This document shows, in pieces, positions 45,939 through 53,751 of a DNA stretch of 64,000 nt. Origin of the DNA: Candidatus Endomicrobiellum porotermitis. Lineage in GTDB: Bacteria > Elusimicrobiota > Endomicrobiia > Endomicrobiales > Endomicrobiaceae. The stretch's first letter is position 1. Every line of letters begins with the position of its first letter. The notes below the pieces were generated by a model that did no database searches, was not told where the DNA came from, and saw only the letters and a program-made list of their open reading frames with translations. Location: positions 1 to 64,000 of the forward strand of contig JAITQE010000025.1 in assembly GCA_031289055.1 (NCBI GenBank), given 5' to 3'. A program made the translations under genes and the position numbers.

Positions 45939-47036
45939 ATGGATATAACGGGAAGAATCAAAGGTATAAAATATAAGAAGACAATAGATAAAGATTTAAA
46001 TAAGGTTAGTTTAGAAAAATTTGATATAAACTCAGCTTCGTCAACTTCTTTGATATTTGATAAGCAGAATTTTTTTGCGGTTTCAAAATGGGTTTCTCCA
46101 AAAAGAACGCGTTCGTATCCATATGAGAGAATATATGATTCTATGCATATATCTAAAAAGATCGCTGTAATTCCCATTATAAAAGATGAAGGAAAAAATG
46201 GAGATAGAGATTTCTTGCAATGGGATACTGTTTCCTTGATGTCGCTTTTTGATATTTGCGTGATTTTTGCCTATTATTCTGATGCGAGCGCAAATAAGTT
46301 AGGAAATAAAATTACAGATCAGAAATTTGATAATAGTTATGTTTTGTCAAAAATAAAAGAGATTGAAGATTATCATAGTTCCGGGTTACATTGGAATCTA
46401 AAGGAATTAGCAGATTTATGTCGCATATTGGATAAAGCAAAGAAAAGTTATTTGAAAATAGAAGAAAAAACAAAGATAAGATTGCATAGTTTTGACGGAA
46501 TCAACGCTTTTGAAAATAAAATTGTCAAAGATTTCAAGAATTTTATGGAATTCTCAAGAGCGAAAGCAGAAAAAGCTCAAAATAGAGAGTATAAAACTAT
46601 ACAATCAAAAGAAAGCTTGAACACTTTATCAAAATCTAAAATAACAATTCAAAATTATTTAGGCGGAAAATATTTTTTTACTGTTGATGAAGTTGTGTTG
46701 AATAAAAATATTGTGAATCTTATAGAAAGTAAGCATAGTAAGAATTCAGTTTTGCCAAGCGAATCTGACGTCAAAGACGGAGTAGTTAAGATGATTCTTT
46801 ATTCCAATCTTGCTTCCGTTAAGGTAGACGGCGTGCCTATGAAAAGCATGGCTGTTTTGAGACTAACTTCCGACGTCTTTAGCGGCTCAATAAGTTCGGA
46901 GTCTATAAAAAAAGACGTTGTTGATAGTTTTAAGACAAATAATTTATCTGAAAAGCGAAAAGTATTTATAGAACGTCTTTTTAAAGAAGCTGATGAAAAT
47001 AATTTTGTAGCACAAATCTATGGAACAAAACAATGA
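45939..47036 (+). CDS. probable type II restriction endonuclease, PD-(D/E)XK fold
   Basis: The 365-aa protein is recognised by context and a catalytic-site pattern. It overlaps the following DNA adenine methylase by 4 nt (ATGA). Residues 246-267 read FFTVDEVVLNKNIVNLIESKHS, a strand with D250 followed 13 residues later by E263-S-K265, the D...ExK arrangement of PD-(D/E)XK nucleases. The N-terminal region (FAVSKWVSPKRTRSYPYERIYD, IPIIKDEGKNGDRDFLQWDTVSLMSL) looks conserved and could bind DNA or provide recognition. I cannot name a characterised enzyme it belongs to. The ORF is intact. It is more AT-rich and lysine/serine-rich than flanking aro genes, consistent with transfer. Confidence 0.7.
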   Translation: MDITGRIKGIKYKKTIDKDLNKVSLEKFDINSASSTSLIFDKQNFFAVSKWVSPKRTRSYPYERIYDSMHISKKIAVIPIIKDEGKNGDRDFLQWDTVSLMSLFDICVIFAYYSDASANKLGNKITDQKFDNSYVLSKIKEIEDYHSSGLHWNLKELADLCRILDKAKKSYLKIEEKTKIRLHSFDGINAFENKIVKDFKNFMEFSRAKAEKAQNREYKTIQSKESLNTLSKSKITIQNYLGGKYFFTVDEVVLNKNIVNLIESKHSKNSVLPSESDVKDGVVKMILYSNLASVKVDGVPMKSMAVLRLTSDVFSGSISSESIKKDVVDSFKTNNLSEKRKVFIERLFKEADENNFVAQIYGTKQ

Positions 47037-47914
47037 TAAAGAGTCCGTTGAGATATCCAGGCGGTAAAAGTAGAGCTATTGATTTAATATCAAGTCTTGT
47101 TCCTGCCTTTGACGAGTACAGAGAGCCATTTTTGGGCGGCGGGTCATTGTTTATACATTTAAAACAGATTTTTCCGAATAAAATTTTTTGGGTAAACGAT
47201 TTGTACGATGAATTGTACAAATTCTGGAAATATAGCCAGAAAGACATGAATGGATTAGTTGATAAAATTTATGAGTGGAAATCTAAATATGTCAATGGTA
47301 AGGAACTTTATAAGTTTCTTAACGCCAATTTGAGTAGTTTTAACGGTTTGGAAAAAGCGGCTTCTTTTTTTATATACAATCGTATTACGTTTTCAGGCAC
47401 AAGTTTAAGCGGCGGTTACAGCGAATCGGCTTTTAATAGTCGTTTTACGGAGAGCAGCATATTAAGACTGAAAAATATTGAAAAAATAGTTAGGGGCGTG
47501 AAGATTACTAATATTGATTATGAAAAAGCGCTTTCTGAAGACGGATATTCTGTTTTTATTTTTTTAGATCCTCCATATTTTTCGGCGAGAAAGTCAGCTT
47601 TATACGGGAAGAACGGTAACTTGCACAAGAGTTTTGATCATGAACGTTTTGCCGACGTTATGAAAAACTGTAGACATAAATGGTTAATCACGTATGATAA
47701 TAGCGACTATATAAAAAATTTGTTTTCTTTTGCGAATCTTTTTTCGTGGAATTTAACATATGGCATGAGAAATGTAAACGGCGGCGGCAAGCAAAAAGGG
47801 GAAGAGATATTTATTTCAAATTATTTAACATCGCTGCCGGAACAAGACGATTTTGATTTTTTTGAACGTGAAGATAAAACGCCGAAATTCATAAATACAA
47901 TTTGGAAGAGTTGA
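47033..47914 (+). CDS. DNA adenine methylase (Dam/D12 class)
   Basis: The 293-aa N6-adenine methyltransferase of the alpha (D12) class has PLRYPGGKSRA at the N-terminus, the SAM motif REPFLGGGSLF (30-40), and the catalytic DPPY at 179-182 (FIFLDPPYFSARK). It also has the C-terminal motif GGGKQKGEEIFISNY. Dam-class enzymes often recognise GATC, but the target here cannot be read from sequence. It probably protects DNA from the nuclease encoded directly upstream. The stop lies 2 nt before the aroA start. No symbol is given because its specificity is unknown. Confidence 0.92.
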   Translation: MIKSPLRYPGGKSRAIDLISSLVPAFDEYREPFLGGGSLFIHLKQIFPNKIFWVNDLYDELYKFWKYSQKDMNGLVDKIYEWKSKYVNGKELYKFLNANLSSFNGLEKAASFFIYNRITFSGTSLSGGYSESAFNSRFTESSILRLKNIEKIVRGVKITNIDYEKALSEDGYSVFIFLDPPYFSARKSALYGKNGNLHKSFDHERFADVMKNCRHKWLITYDNSDYIKNLFSFANLFSWNLTYGMRNVNGGGKQKGEEIFISNYLTSLPEQDDFDFFEREDKTPKFINTIWKS

Positions 47915-47916
47915 CA

Positions 47917-49209
47917 ATGGATATAAAACTAAAAAAAGTAAAAGCTATTTCGGGCGCGGTTGAAGTGCCTGCGGACAAGTCTATAACTCATAGAGCCGTT
48001 ATGTTATCGTCTATTGCGGAAGGCGATTCCGTAGTTAGGAATTATCTTCCTTCCGCCGATTGTAATAGGACGATAGAAGCTTTTCGCCAAATGGGAGCGG
48101 AAATTAAGATTGATAATGATAATTTACACATAAAAGGCGCGGGTTTAAATCTAAAAAAACCGCAAGACTGCAAATACAATATTTATGCGGGCAATTCCGG
48201 CACGACCGCAAGGCTTATTTCCGGTATTTTGGCGGGGCAGAATTTTGAGACAATTATAAAGGGCGACGAAAGTCTTTCAAAAAGACCGATGGGAAGGATT
48301 ATAGAGCCGTTGTCTAAAATGGGAGCGGAGATAACTTCAAACGAAGGTCTTTTGCCGTTGACAATAAAGGGTAAAAGTTCGTTAAAAGCCGTAAACTACG
48401 AGTGCGACAAATCTACGGCTCAAGTCAAGTCGGCGGTTTTGTTTGCTGGACTTTATGCCGATGGAGCCACAACTTATGCCGAACCTGTGAAATCCAGAGA
48501 CCATAGCGAAAGAATGTTAAAGGCTTTTGGAGCGGATGTCAGAGTTAACGGAAATTTCGTTACGATTTATCCTGCGCAAAAGCTGGCGTCTCAAGACGTT
48601 ACCGTTCCGGGTGATATTTCTTCGGCAGCGTTTTTTATAGCGGCGGCGCTGATTGTTCCCGATTCAAATTTAACGATAAAAAATGTCGGCGTTAACCCTA
48701 CGAGAGACGGTTTAATTGAAGTTTTAAAGCGTATGGGAGCGGATATTTCTTTAATGAATCCAAGAAAAGTCTCCAATGAGCCTATTTGCGATATAGAGGT
48801 TAGATATTCAAAACTTAAAGCTGTAAACGTAGATGCTTCAGTTGTTCCTAGAATGGTTGATGAAATTCCGATATTTGTTCTTATAGCTACGCAAGCTGAA
48901 GGAATAACTAGAATTTCAGGAGCTGGAGAACTTAAAGTTAAGGAAACCGACAGAATATTTGCTGTGGCAAGTCAGTTCAAAAAGCTTGGCGCTCAAGTCG
49001 AACCCCTTGACGACGGATTTATTATTAACGGCAACGCAGGAGTTCCTTTAAACGGCAATCTTTTGGACAGTTTTGAAGATCATAGAATAGCTATGACTCT
49101 GTCGATAGCTTCTTTGATAGCCGACGGAGAAACTATAATTAAAGACTCAAACTGCGTCGCTATATCTTTTCCAAACTTCTACGAGGTATTGAAAAATATA
49201 TGCAAGTAA
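47917..49209 (+). CDS. aroA: 3-phosphoshikimate 1-carboxyvinyltransferase (EPSP synthase)
   Basis: This enzyme transfers enolpyruvyl from PEP to shikimate-3-phosphate. The start chosen is ATG at 47917 (MDIKLKKVKAISGAVEVPADKSITHRA), with GGAAGAG upstream; an in-frame ATG at 47902 would lie inside the methylase. The 430-aa product has the PADKSITHRAVML loop, AGNSGTTARLISG, SKRPMGRIIEPL, and the C-terminal DHRIAMTLSIAS. It resumes the aromatic operon after the restriction-modification cassette. Confidence 0.96.
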   Translation: MDIKLKKVKAISGAVEVPADKSITHRAVMLSSIAEGDSVVRNYLPSADCNRTIEAFRQMGAEIKIDNDNLHIKGAGLNLKKPQDCKYNIYAGNSGTTARLISGILAGQNFETIIKGDESLSKRPMGRIIEPLSKMGAEITSNEGLLPLTIKGKSSLKAVNYECDKSTAQVKSAVLFAGLYADGATTYAEPVKSRDHSERMLKAFGADVRVNGNFVTIYPAQKLASQDVTVPGDISSAAFFIAAALIVPDSNLTIKNVGVNPTRDGLIEVLKRMGADISLMNPRKVSNEPICDIEVRYSKLKAVNVDASVVPRMVDEIPIFVLIATQAEGITRISGAGELKVKETDRIFAVASQFKKLGAQVEPLDDGFIINGNAGVPLNGNLLDSFEDHRIAMTLSIASLIADGETIIKDSNCVAISFPNFYEVLKNICK

Positions 49210-49790
49210 AAGAAAAATCCTCTTTTTTATTTCTGATCGGCAGGCAGATGTTTAGGATAATGTTTAAGCTGTTTTACAGATGGCGTATTGAAGGGACGGA
49301 AAATATGCCAAAGACGGGAGGAGCGGTAATTGCTCCAAACCATATGAGTTTCTTTGATCCGCCTCTTACGGGCGCGGCCATGAAACGTCCGTTGTATTTT
49401 ATGGCTAAAAAAGAGTTGTTTGACATTCCTGTATTCGGCTGGATTATAAAACGAACAAACGCGTTTTCCGTTAAGAGAGGAGTTCAAGACATGTCTGCTA
49501 TGAGACGCGCGTTTTCTCTTCTTGAGAAAGGACGTTTGCTTTTGGTGTTTCCTGAAGGCACTCGTTCTAAAGACGGAAAATTGGGAGAAGCCAGGTCCGG
49601 AGCGGGTATGGTGGCGTGCAACGCTCAAGTTCCGTTAATTCCGGTCAAAATAGAGAATACAAACATGATGTTAAAATTTAAACGGATAAAAATAAAATAC
49701 GGAAAACCCGTATATCCTCCAAAAGATTTTTCAAAAAACGATTATATAGGCTTATCGCAAAAAGCTTTGGACGAAATATCAAAAATGTAA
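49200..49790 (+). CDS. plsC: 1-acyl-sn-glycerol-3-phosphate acyltransferase
   Basis: The 196-aa LPLAT-family membrane enzyme makes phosphatidic acid. The acyltransferase blocks are NHMSFFDPP (His48-x4-Asp53), KRGVQDMSAMRRA, FPEGTRSKDGKLGEARSGAGMVA and VPLIPVKI. It overlaps aroA by 10 nt and ispH by one base. In many genomes cmk lies between aroA and plsC; no cmk is present here. Confidence 0.94.
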   Translation: MQVKEKSSFLFLIGRQMFRIMFKLFYRWRIEGTENMPKTGGAVIAPNHMSFFDPPLTGAAMKRPLYFMAKKELFDIPVFGWIIKRTNAFSVKRGVQDMSAMRRAFSLLEKGRLLLVFPEGTRSKDGKLGEARSGAGMVACNAQVPLIPVKIENTNMMLKFKRIKIKYGKPVYPPKDFSKNDYIGLSQKALDEISKM

Positions 49791-50650
49791 TGGAGCGTTT
49801 AGTGGGTAAAAATGTAGAAATAAAGATAGCCGCTAACGCCGGGTTTTGTTTTGGCGTTAAAAGAGCTATAGATTTAGTAGAAAAAACTTTGAAAGAAAAA
49901 TCTGAAGTGTATACTTTAGGACCAATAATTCACAATCCTCAAGAAGTTAAGCGTCTGGAAGAAAAAGGCGTAAGAAGTTTAAATGATGTAGATTGCGTCA
50001 AAAGCGGCTGTATAATCTTGAGAACTCACGGCGTGTCCCTAGAACTACGCAATAGACTCGAAAAAAATAAAACGGTATCTGTTATAGATGCCACGTGTCC
50101 GTTTGTTAAGAAAGCTCAGGATATAGTCAAGGATTTAAGTTTGCAAGAAACAACTATAGTAATAGTCGGCGAGAAGTCTCACCCTGAAGTTGAAGCGCTT
50201 GTCTCTTACGGCGTAGGGAAGTGTTTTGTTATTGAAAGCCGTAATGAAGCTTTTGAGTTTAAAGGGACAGGCGAGTTAAATATTGTAAGTCAGACAACGC
50301 AGACTCCTCAAAACTTTAACGTTATTGTTGAAATTCTAAAAAAACGATTTAAAGTTAATATTTACAATACTATATGCAAAGCGACTCTTGAGAGACAGAA
50401 GTCTGCGGAAAAACTTGCCAAGAAATCTGGTTTGATGATAATTATAGGCGGTAAGAATTCAGGAAATACCACGCGTCTTGCCGAGATATGCAAAGCTCAA
50501 ACAAAGACGCGCCACATTGAAACTGTAGATGAAATAGACGATAAATGGTTTGAAAATGTTGAAACTGTAGGTTTAACCGCAGGTGCTTCAACGCCTGATA
50601 GCATAATAAGAAGCGTGGAAAGAATGGTTGGAGATATTCTCGGGTGCTAA
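49790..50650 (+). CDS. ispH: 4-hydroxy-3-methylbut-2-enyl diphosphate reductase
   Basis: This [4Fe-4S] enzyme gives IPP and DMAPP at the end of the MEP pathway. The three cluster cysteines are visible in ANAGFCFGVKRAID, DATCPFVKKAQDIV and NTICKATLERQ. LRTHGV and the E/T motif SQTTQTPQ are also present. At 286 aa it is the standard short form. It is followed after 46 nt by rpsA, a common gene order. Confidence 0.96.
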   Translation: MERLVGKNVEIKIAANAGFCFGVKRAIDLVEKTLKEKSEVYTLGPIIHNPQEVKRLEEKGVRSLNDVDCVKSGCIILRTHGVSLELRNRLEKNKTVSVIDATCPFVKKAQDIVKDLSLQETTIVIVGEKSHPEVEALVSYGVGKCFVIESRNEAFEFKGTGELNIVSQTTQTPQNFNVIVEILKKRFKVNIYNTICKATLERQKSAEKLAKKSGLMIIIGGKNSGNTTRLAEICKAQTKTRHIETVDEIDDKWFENVETVGLTAGASTPDSIIRSVERMVGDILGC

Positions 50651-50696
50651 AGAAAGCGATAGTTTTAACGGGTATTGCAAAGAGAGGAAAGTAAAA

Positions 50697-52373
50697 ATGG
50701 CGGAAAATGAACATTTAGATAAAACGGTTTTTGAAAACGACGAAGATATCAGTATGGCTGATTTGATGAAATGTTATGAAGAAGTCGGCGGTATTGAGCC
50801 GGGCAAAGAGCTTGATGCGGTTATTATGGAAGAGAACGCCGATTGTTTTATGATTGATTTGGGCATGAAATCTGAAGGAATGATTCCTAAAAAAGAATTT
50901 GAAGAAGGCAAAGTTCCTCCGGAACTTAAAGTAGGAGCAAAAGTAAGAGTAAAGGTTATAAATACAATCGGTCGTCCGATTTTGTCTTATAGAACTGTTC
51001 TTGAAAAAGCTAAGTTTGACAAAATTCAGGCTGCGTTTAATAATGGTAAACATATTTCTGGAACTATTTTGAAAACTATAAAAGGCGGTTTTATAGTTGA
51101 TATAGGCGCAGTAAACGCATTCCTTCCTATTTCTCAGGTTGATATTCATTTTGTAAAAGACCCGCAAGCCTATATAGGCAAGACATATGAGTTCGCAATT
51201 ACGGATCTTGACGTAAGAAAGAAAAATATAGTTATTTCACGCAGAAAAATTGTTGAAGATGAGAAAAATGCCTCCCGCGAAGCCGTTCTTGCTTCTATTG
51301 TTGAAGGTCAAGTTCTTGACGGCATAGTTTCAAGAATTGCAAATTTTGGCGCTTTTGTTGATATAGGCGGGATGGACGGTCTTTTGCATATAGGCGAACT
51401 CGCTTGGTATAAAGTGAAAAAAGTTGAAGATTTGCTTCATGTTGGACAGAAAATAAAAGTTCAAGTATTAAAAGTTGACAAAGCGGGCGGGAAGGTTTCT
51501 TTAAGTATAAAAAATCTTATTGCAAATCCTTGGGATTCGATTGCAGAACGTTTCCCTGTCGGTTTGGTTATGGAAGGAAAAATCGCTTCAATCATGGATT
51601 ACGGCGTTCTTGTAGAGCTTGAACCGGGCGTTAAGGGGTTGCTTCGCGCTTCAGAATACGCTTGGAACGACGGCGAAGCGGCTTTAAAAAGAGAAGTAAA
51701 AAAAGGACGAGAAATAGAAGTAAAAATTATAGGCGTTGACAAGGAAAATAAGAAAATAATTTTATCGGTCAAGCGGATCCTTTCTAATCCTTGGGACGAA
51801 GCGTTTAGACATTATGCTCCGGGCGCTGTGGTTAAAGGCACGGTTCAAACCATTACGCCGTTTGGAGCTTTTGTAAAGTTGCCTGAAGGGATAGAAGGAC
51901 TTGTCCACATAAGCGATTTTTCGTGGACTAAAAAAATAAATCGCCCGGAAGATGCTCTAAAAAAAGGAGATGAAGTTGAAGTTGTCGTTATGGAAGTAAA
52001 TCCTCAAAATGAGAAAATTTTTCTTTCATTAAAGCACATAAACCAGGATCCTTATAAGAAATATAAAGTTGGCAGCGTTGTTAAAGGTAAAGTTGTAAGA
52101 ATTACGGATTTTGGCGCTTTTGTAGAGCTTGAACCCGGAATTAAAGCGCATATAAAAAATAACGAGGCGGTTTCTTTAAAATATGAAAAGGCGCAAGCTT
52201 TTGCTGAGGGCGAGGAATTAGAAGCTAAGATAGTCAAAGTTGATTCCGGTAAAAGAAAAATAGAAGTTTCTGTGAAAAAACTTGAGTTTGACAGGGAAAA
52301 AGAACTTATTAAACAATTTGCAAATCAAGACGACAGCCCAACTTTAGTCGAGTTGTTGTCAGAAGAAAAATAA
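50697..52373 (+). CDS. rpsA: 30S ribosomal protein S1
   Basis: The start chosen is ATG at 50697 (MAENEHLDKTVFENDED), preceded by AGAGGAAAG; a reading from 50628 overlaps ispH. The 558-aa protein has six S1 RNA-binding repeats. These begin near GKELDAVIMEENADCFMIDLG, ISGTILKTIKGGFIVDIG, LDGIVSRIANFGAFVDIGGMDGLLHI, MEGKIASIMDYGVLVELEP, VKGTVQTITPFGAFVKLPEGIEGLVHI and VKGKVVRITDFGAFVELEP. Six repeats are typical of Gram-negative S1, which binds mRNA leaders on the ribosome. Confidence 0.96.
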   Translation: MAENEHLDKTVFENDEDISMADLMKCYEEVGGIEPGKELDAVIMEENADCFMIDLGMKSEGMIPKKEFEEGKVPPELKVGAKVRVKVINTIGRPILSYRTVLEKAKFDKIQAAFNNGKHISGTILKTIKGGFIVDIGAVNAFLPISQVDIHFVKDPQAYIGKTYEFAITDLDVRKKNIVISRRKIVEDEKNASREAVLASIVEGQVLDGIVSRIANFGAFVDIGGMDGLLHIGELAWYKVKKVEDLLHVGQKIKVQVLKVDKAGGKVSLSIKNLIANPWDSIAERFPVGLVMEGKIASIMDYGVLVELEPGVKGLLRASEYAWNDGEAALKREVKKGREIEVKIIGVDKENKKIILSVKRILSNPWDEAFRHYAPGAVVKGTVQTITPFGAFVKLPEGIEGLVHISDFSWTKKINRPEDALKKGDEVEVVVMEVNPQNEKIFLSLKHINQDPYKKYKVGSVVKGKVVRITDFGAFVELEPGIKAHIKNNEAVSLKYEKAQAFAEGEELEAKIVKVDSGKRKIEVSVKKLEFDREKELIKQFANQDDSPTLVELLSEEK

Positions 52374-52397
52374 ATCTTTTTGCTTTGATTATTCTGA

Positions 52398-53597
52398 TTA
52401 TTTATCTGAAGACGTTTGTCGTTTACTTGCTGTTTTTAACATTTCGCTTGTCGGCGGATCGCTTATTTGGAAAGTATTTCCCTCATTTTGATCCTTTAAA
52501 GCGTCTCTTGTATAAACGCACCTTGGGTTCCAAAGCAGCCAATTTCCTATTTTATTATCATAACAAGCCCGCATTTGCGCTCTTACTTCATTTTTACCGT
52601 ATTTGTATCCAAAACTAAAGTCTTGTAGCCATGGGCGCAATTTTTCTTCAGGAATTCTTTTCAATGCCCCTTCAATAGAGTTATAAACAACTTTATAGGG
52701 TTCTTTGTTTGGATCTGCTATGCCGTATGTCCACTTTGCGTAATGCGAAGGATAGACCATAGGGCTTACGTAATCGACTTGTTCTGTCATTTCCACTATT
52801 TTTTGGCCTATGCCCATATCGTCGGCAGCTGTTGTCGTAAGTCCAAAAAGGTCAATAGATATTGCACCTCCTTTTGGCTTTAGTCGCCTTTTTGCTTCTT
52901 TCAAAAAGCCTATCAAAGCCTTTGACGCTTCTACCGCTGAGTAAGGCTTGCTGTATCTGCAATTTTTTGTATTTCCATCAGAAGGGAATCTTATGTAATC
53001 AAACTGAATTTCATCAAAACCTACGTCTATGGCTCTTTCGGCTATTTTTAAATTATATTCCCACGCGTCTTTATTATAAGGATCAAGCCAACCCGCGCCT
53101 TTTTTGTCTGTCCAAATAGTTCCATCTGGGTTTTTTATAGCCAGCGAAGGCATCTTTCTGGAACTAGCGTTATCCCTGAAAACCACTATTCTTGCTATTG
53201 TATAAATGCCCTTTTCTTTTAAAAGAGAAATGTATTTTTCAATGTCTGGAATTGCCGCGATGTAGGCTTTATTTGCCTCTACTTCTTTTACGCCTTTTAT
53301 ATAAACTTGTCCTTCGGATTCTTTTATATCTATTACTGCGGCGTTTAATTCCGTATTATCGAAAAGTTCAAGCGCCGACTTTCTGTGTTTTTCAGATCCG
53401 CTTACCCAAGCTGAAAGATGTATGCCTCGTATATATTTTCCTTTTTCATATTTTTCGGACTTTCCATATGCGGCGTTTTGTTCTTGCGAAGGAGATTCTA
53501 ATACGACTGTTTTGGAGTTTACGATTGCCCATAACGACAAAATGATAATTAACAATAAAGTTGGAGCCGTCAAAAAATTAAATTTGCACGTTTTCAT
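52398..53597 (-). CDS. exported putative glycoside hydrolase (DUF4015)
   Basis: The 399-aa protein has an N-terminal hydrophobic segment (FLTAPTLLLIIILSLWAIVNS), acting as signal or anchor, followed by the DUF4015 TIM-barrel. Typical motifs are IRGIHLSAWVSGSEK, NAAVIDIKESEGQVYI, GIYTIARIVVFRDN, GWLDPYNKDAWEYNLKIAERAIDVGFDEIQFDYIRFPSDG and MVYPSHYAKWTYG. The DEIQFDYIRFP motif holds the probable catalytic acidic residues. The substrate is unknown. It converges on rpsA with only 24 bp between stops and is divergent from the next exported gene. Confidence 0.85.
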   Translation of the reverse strand: MKTCKFNFLTAPTLLLIIILSLWAIVNSKTVVLESPSQEQNAAYGKSEKYEKGKYIRGIHLSAWVSGSEKHRKSALELFDNTELNAAVIDIKESEGQVYIKGVKEVEANKAYIAAIPDIEKYISLLKEKGIYTIARIVVFRDNASSRKMPSLAIKNPDGTIWTDKKGAGWLDPYNKDAWEYNLKIAERAIDVGFDEIQFDYIRFPSDGNTKNCRYSKPYSAVEASKALIGFLKEAKRRLKPKGGAISIDLFGLTTTAADDMGIGQKIVEMTEQVDYVSPMVYPSHYAKWTYGIADPNKEPYKVVYNSIEGALKRIPEEKLRPWLQDFSFGYKYGKNEVRAQMRACYDNKIGNWLLWNPRCVYTRDALKDQNEGNTFQISDPPTSEMLKTASKRQTSSDK

Positions 53598-53733
53598 AAT
53601 CTAACAATTATATTGAAATAGATAATAACTGTCAAATAGAAAAAACAGAATAAAGACTAGTTGATTACTCTGAAGAACAACTTAAGATCAAAAAAACTAT
53701 AACTTTTTAAATTAGCTCATACTTAAAGACTTT

Positions 53734-53742
53734 TGATATAAT
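53734..53742 (+). promoter_or_regulatory. extended -10 promoter close to the start codon
   Basis: TGATATAAT at 53734-53742 matches TGnTATAAT exactly. The expected start of transcription, about 7 nt downstream, falls at or just before ATG 53752. No Shine-Dalgarno lies in the short space left, so the mRNA of the following gene may be leaderless or nearly so. Confidence 0.45.
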
Positions 53743-53751
53743 AACGTCATT

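Noticed and set aside
49195..49210. cmk gene between aroA and plsC
   Set aside because: The usual neighbour is absent; aroA and plsC overlap by 10 nt, leaving no space for even a remnant.
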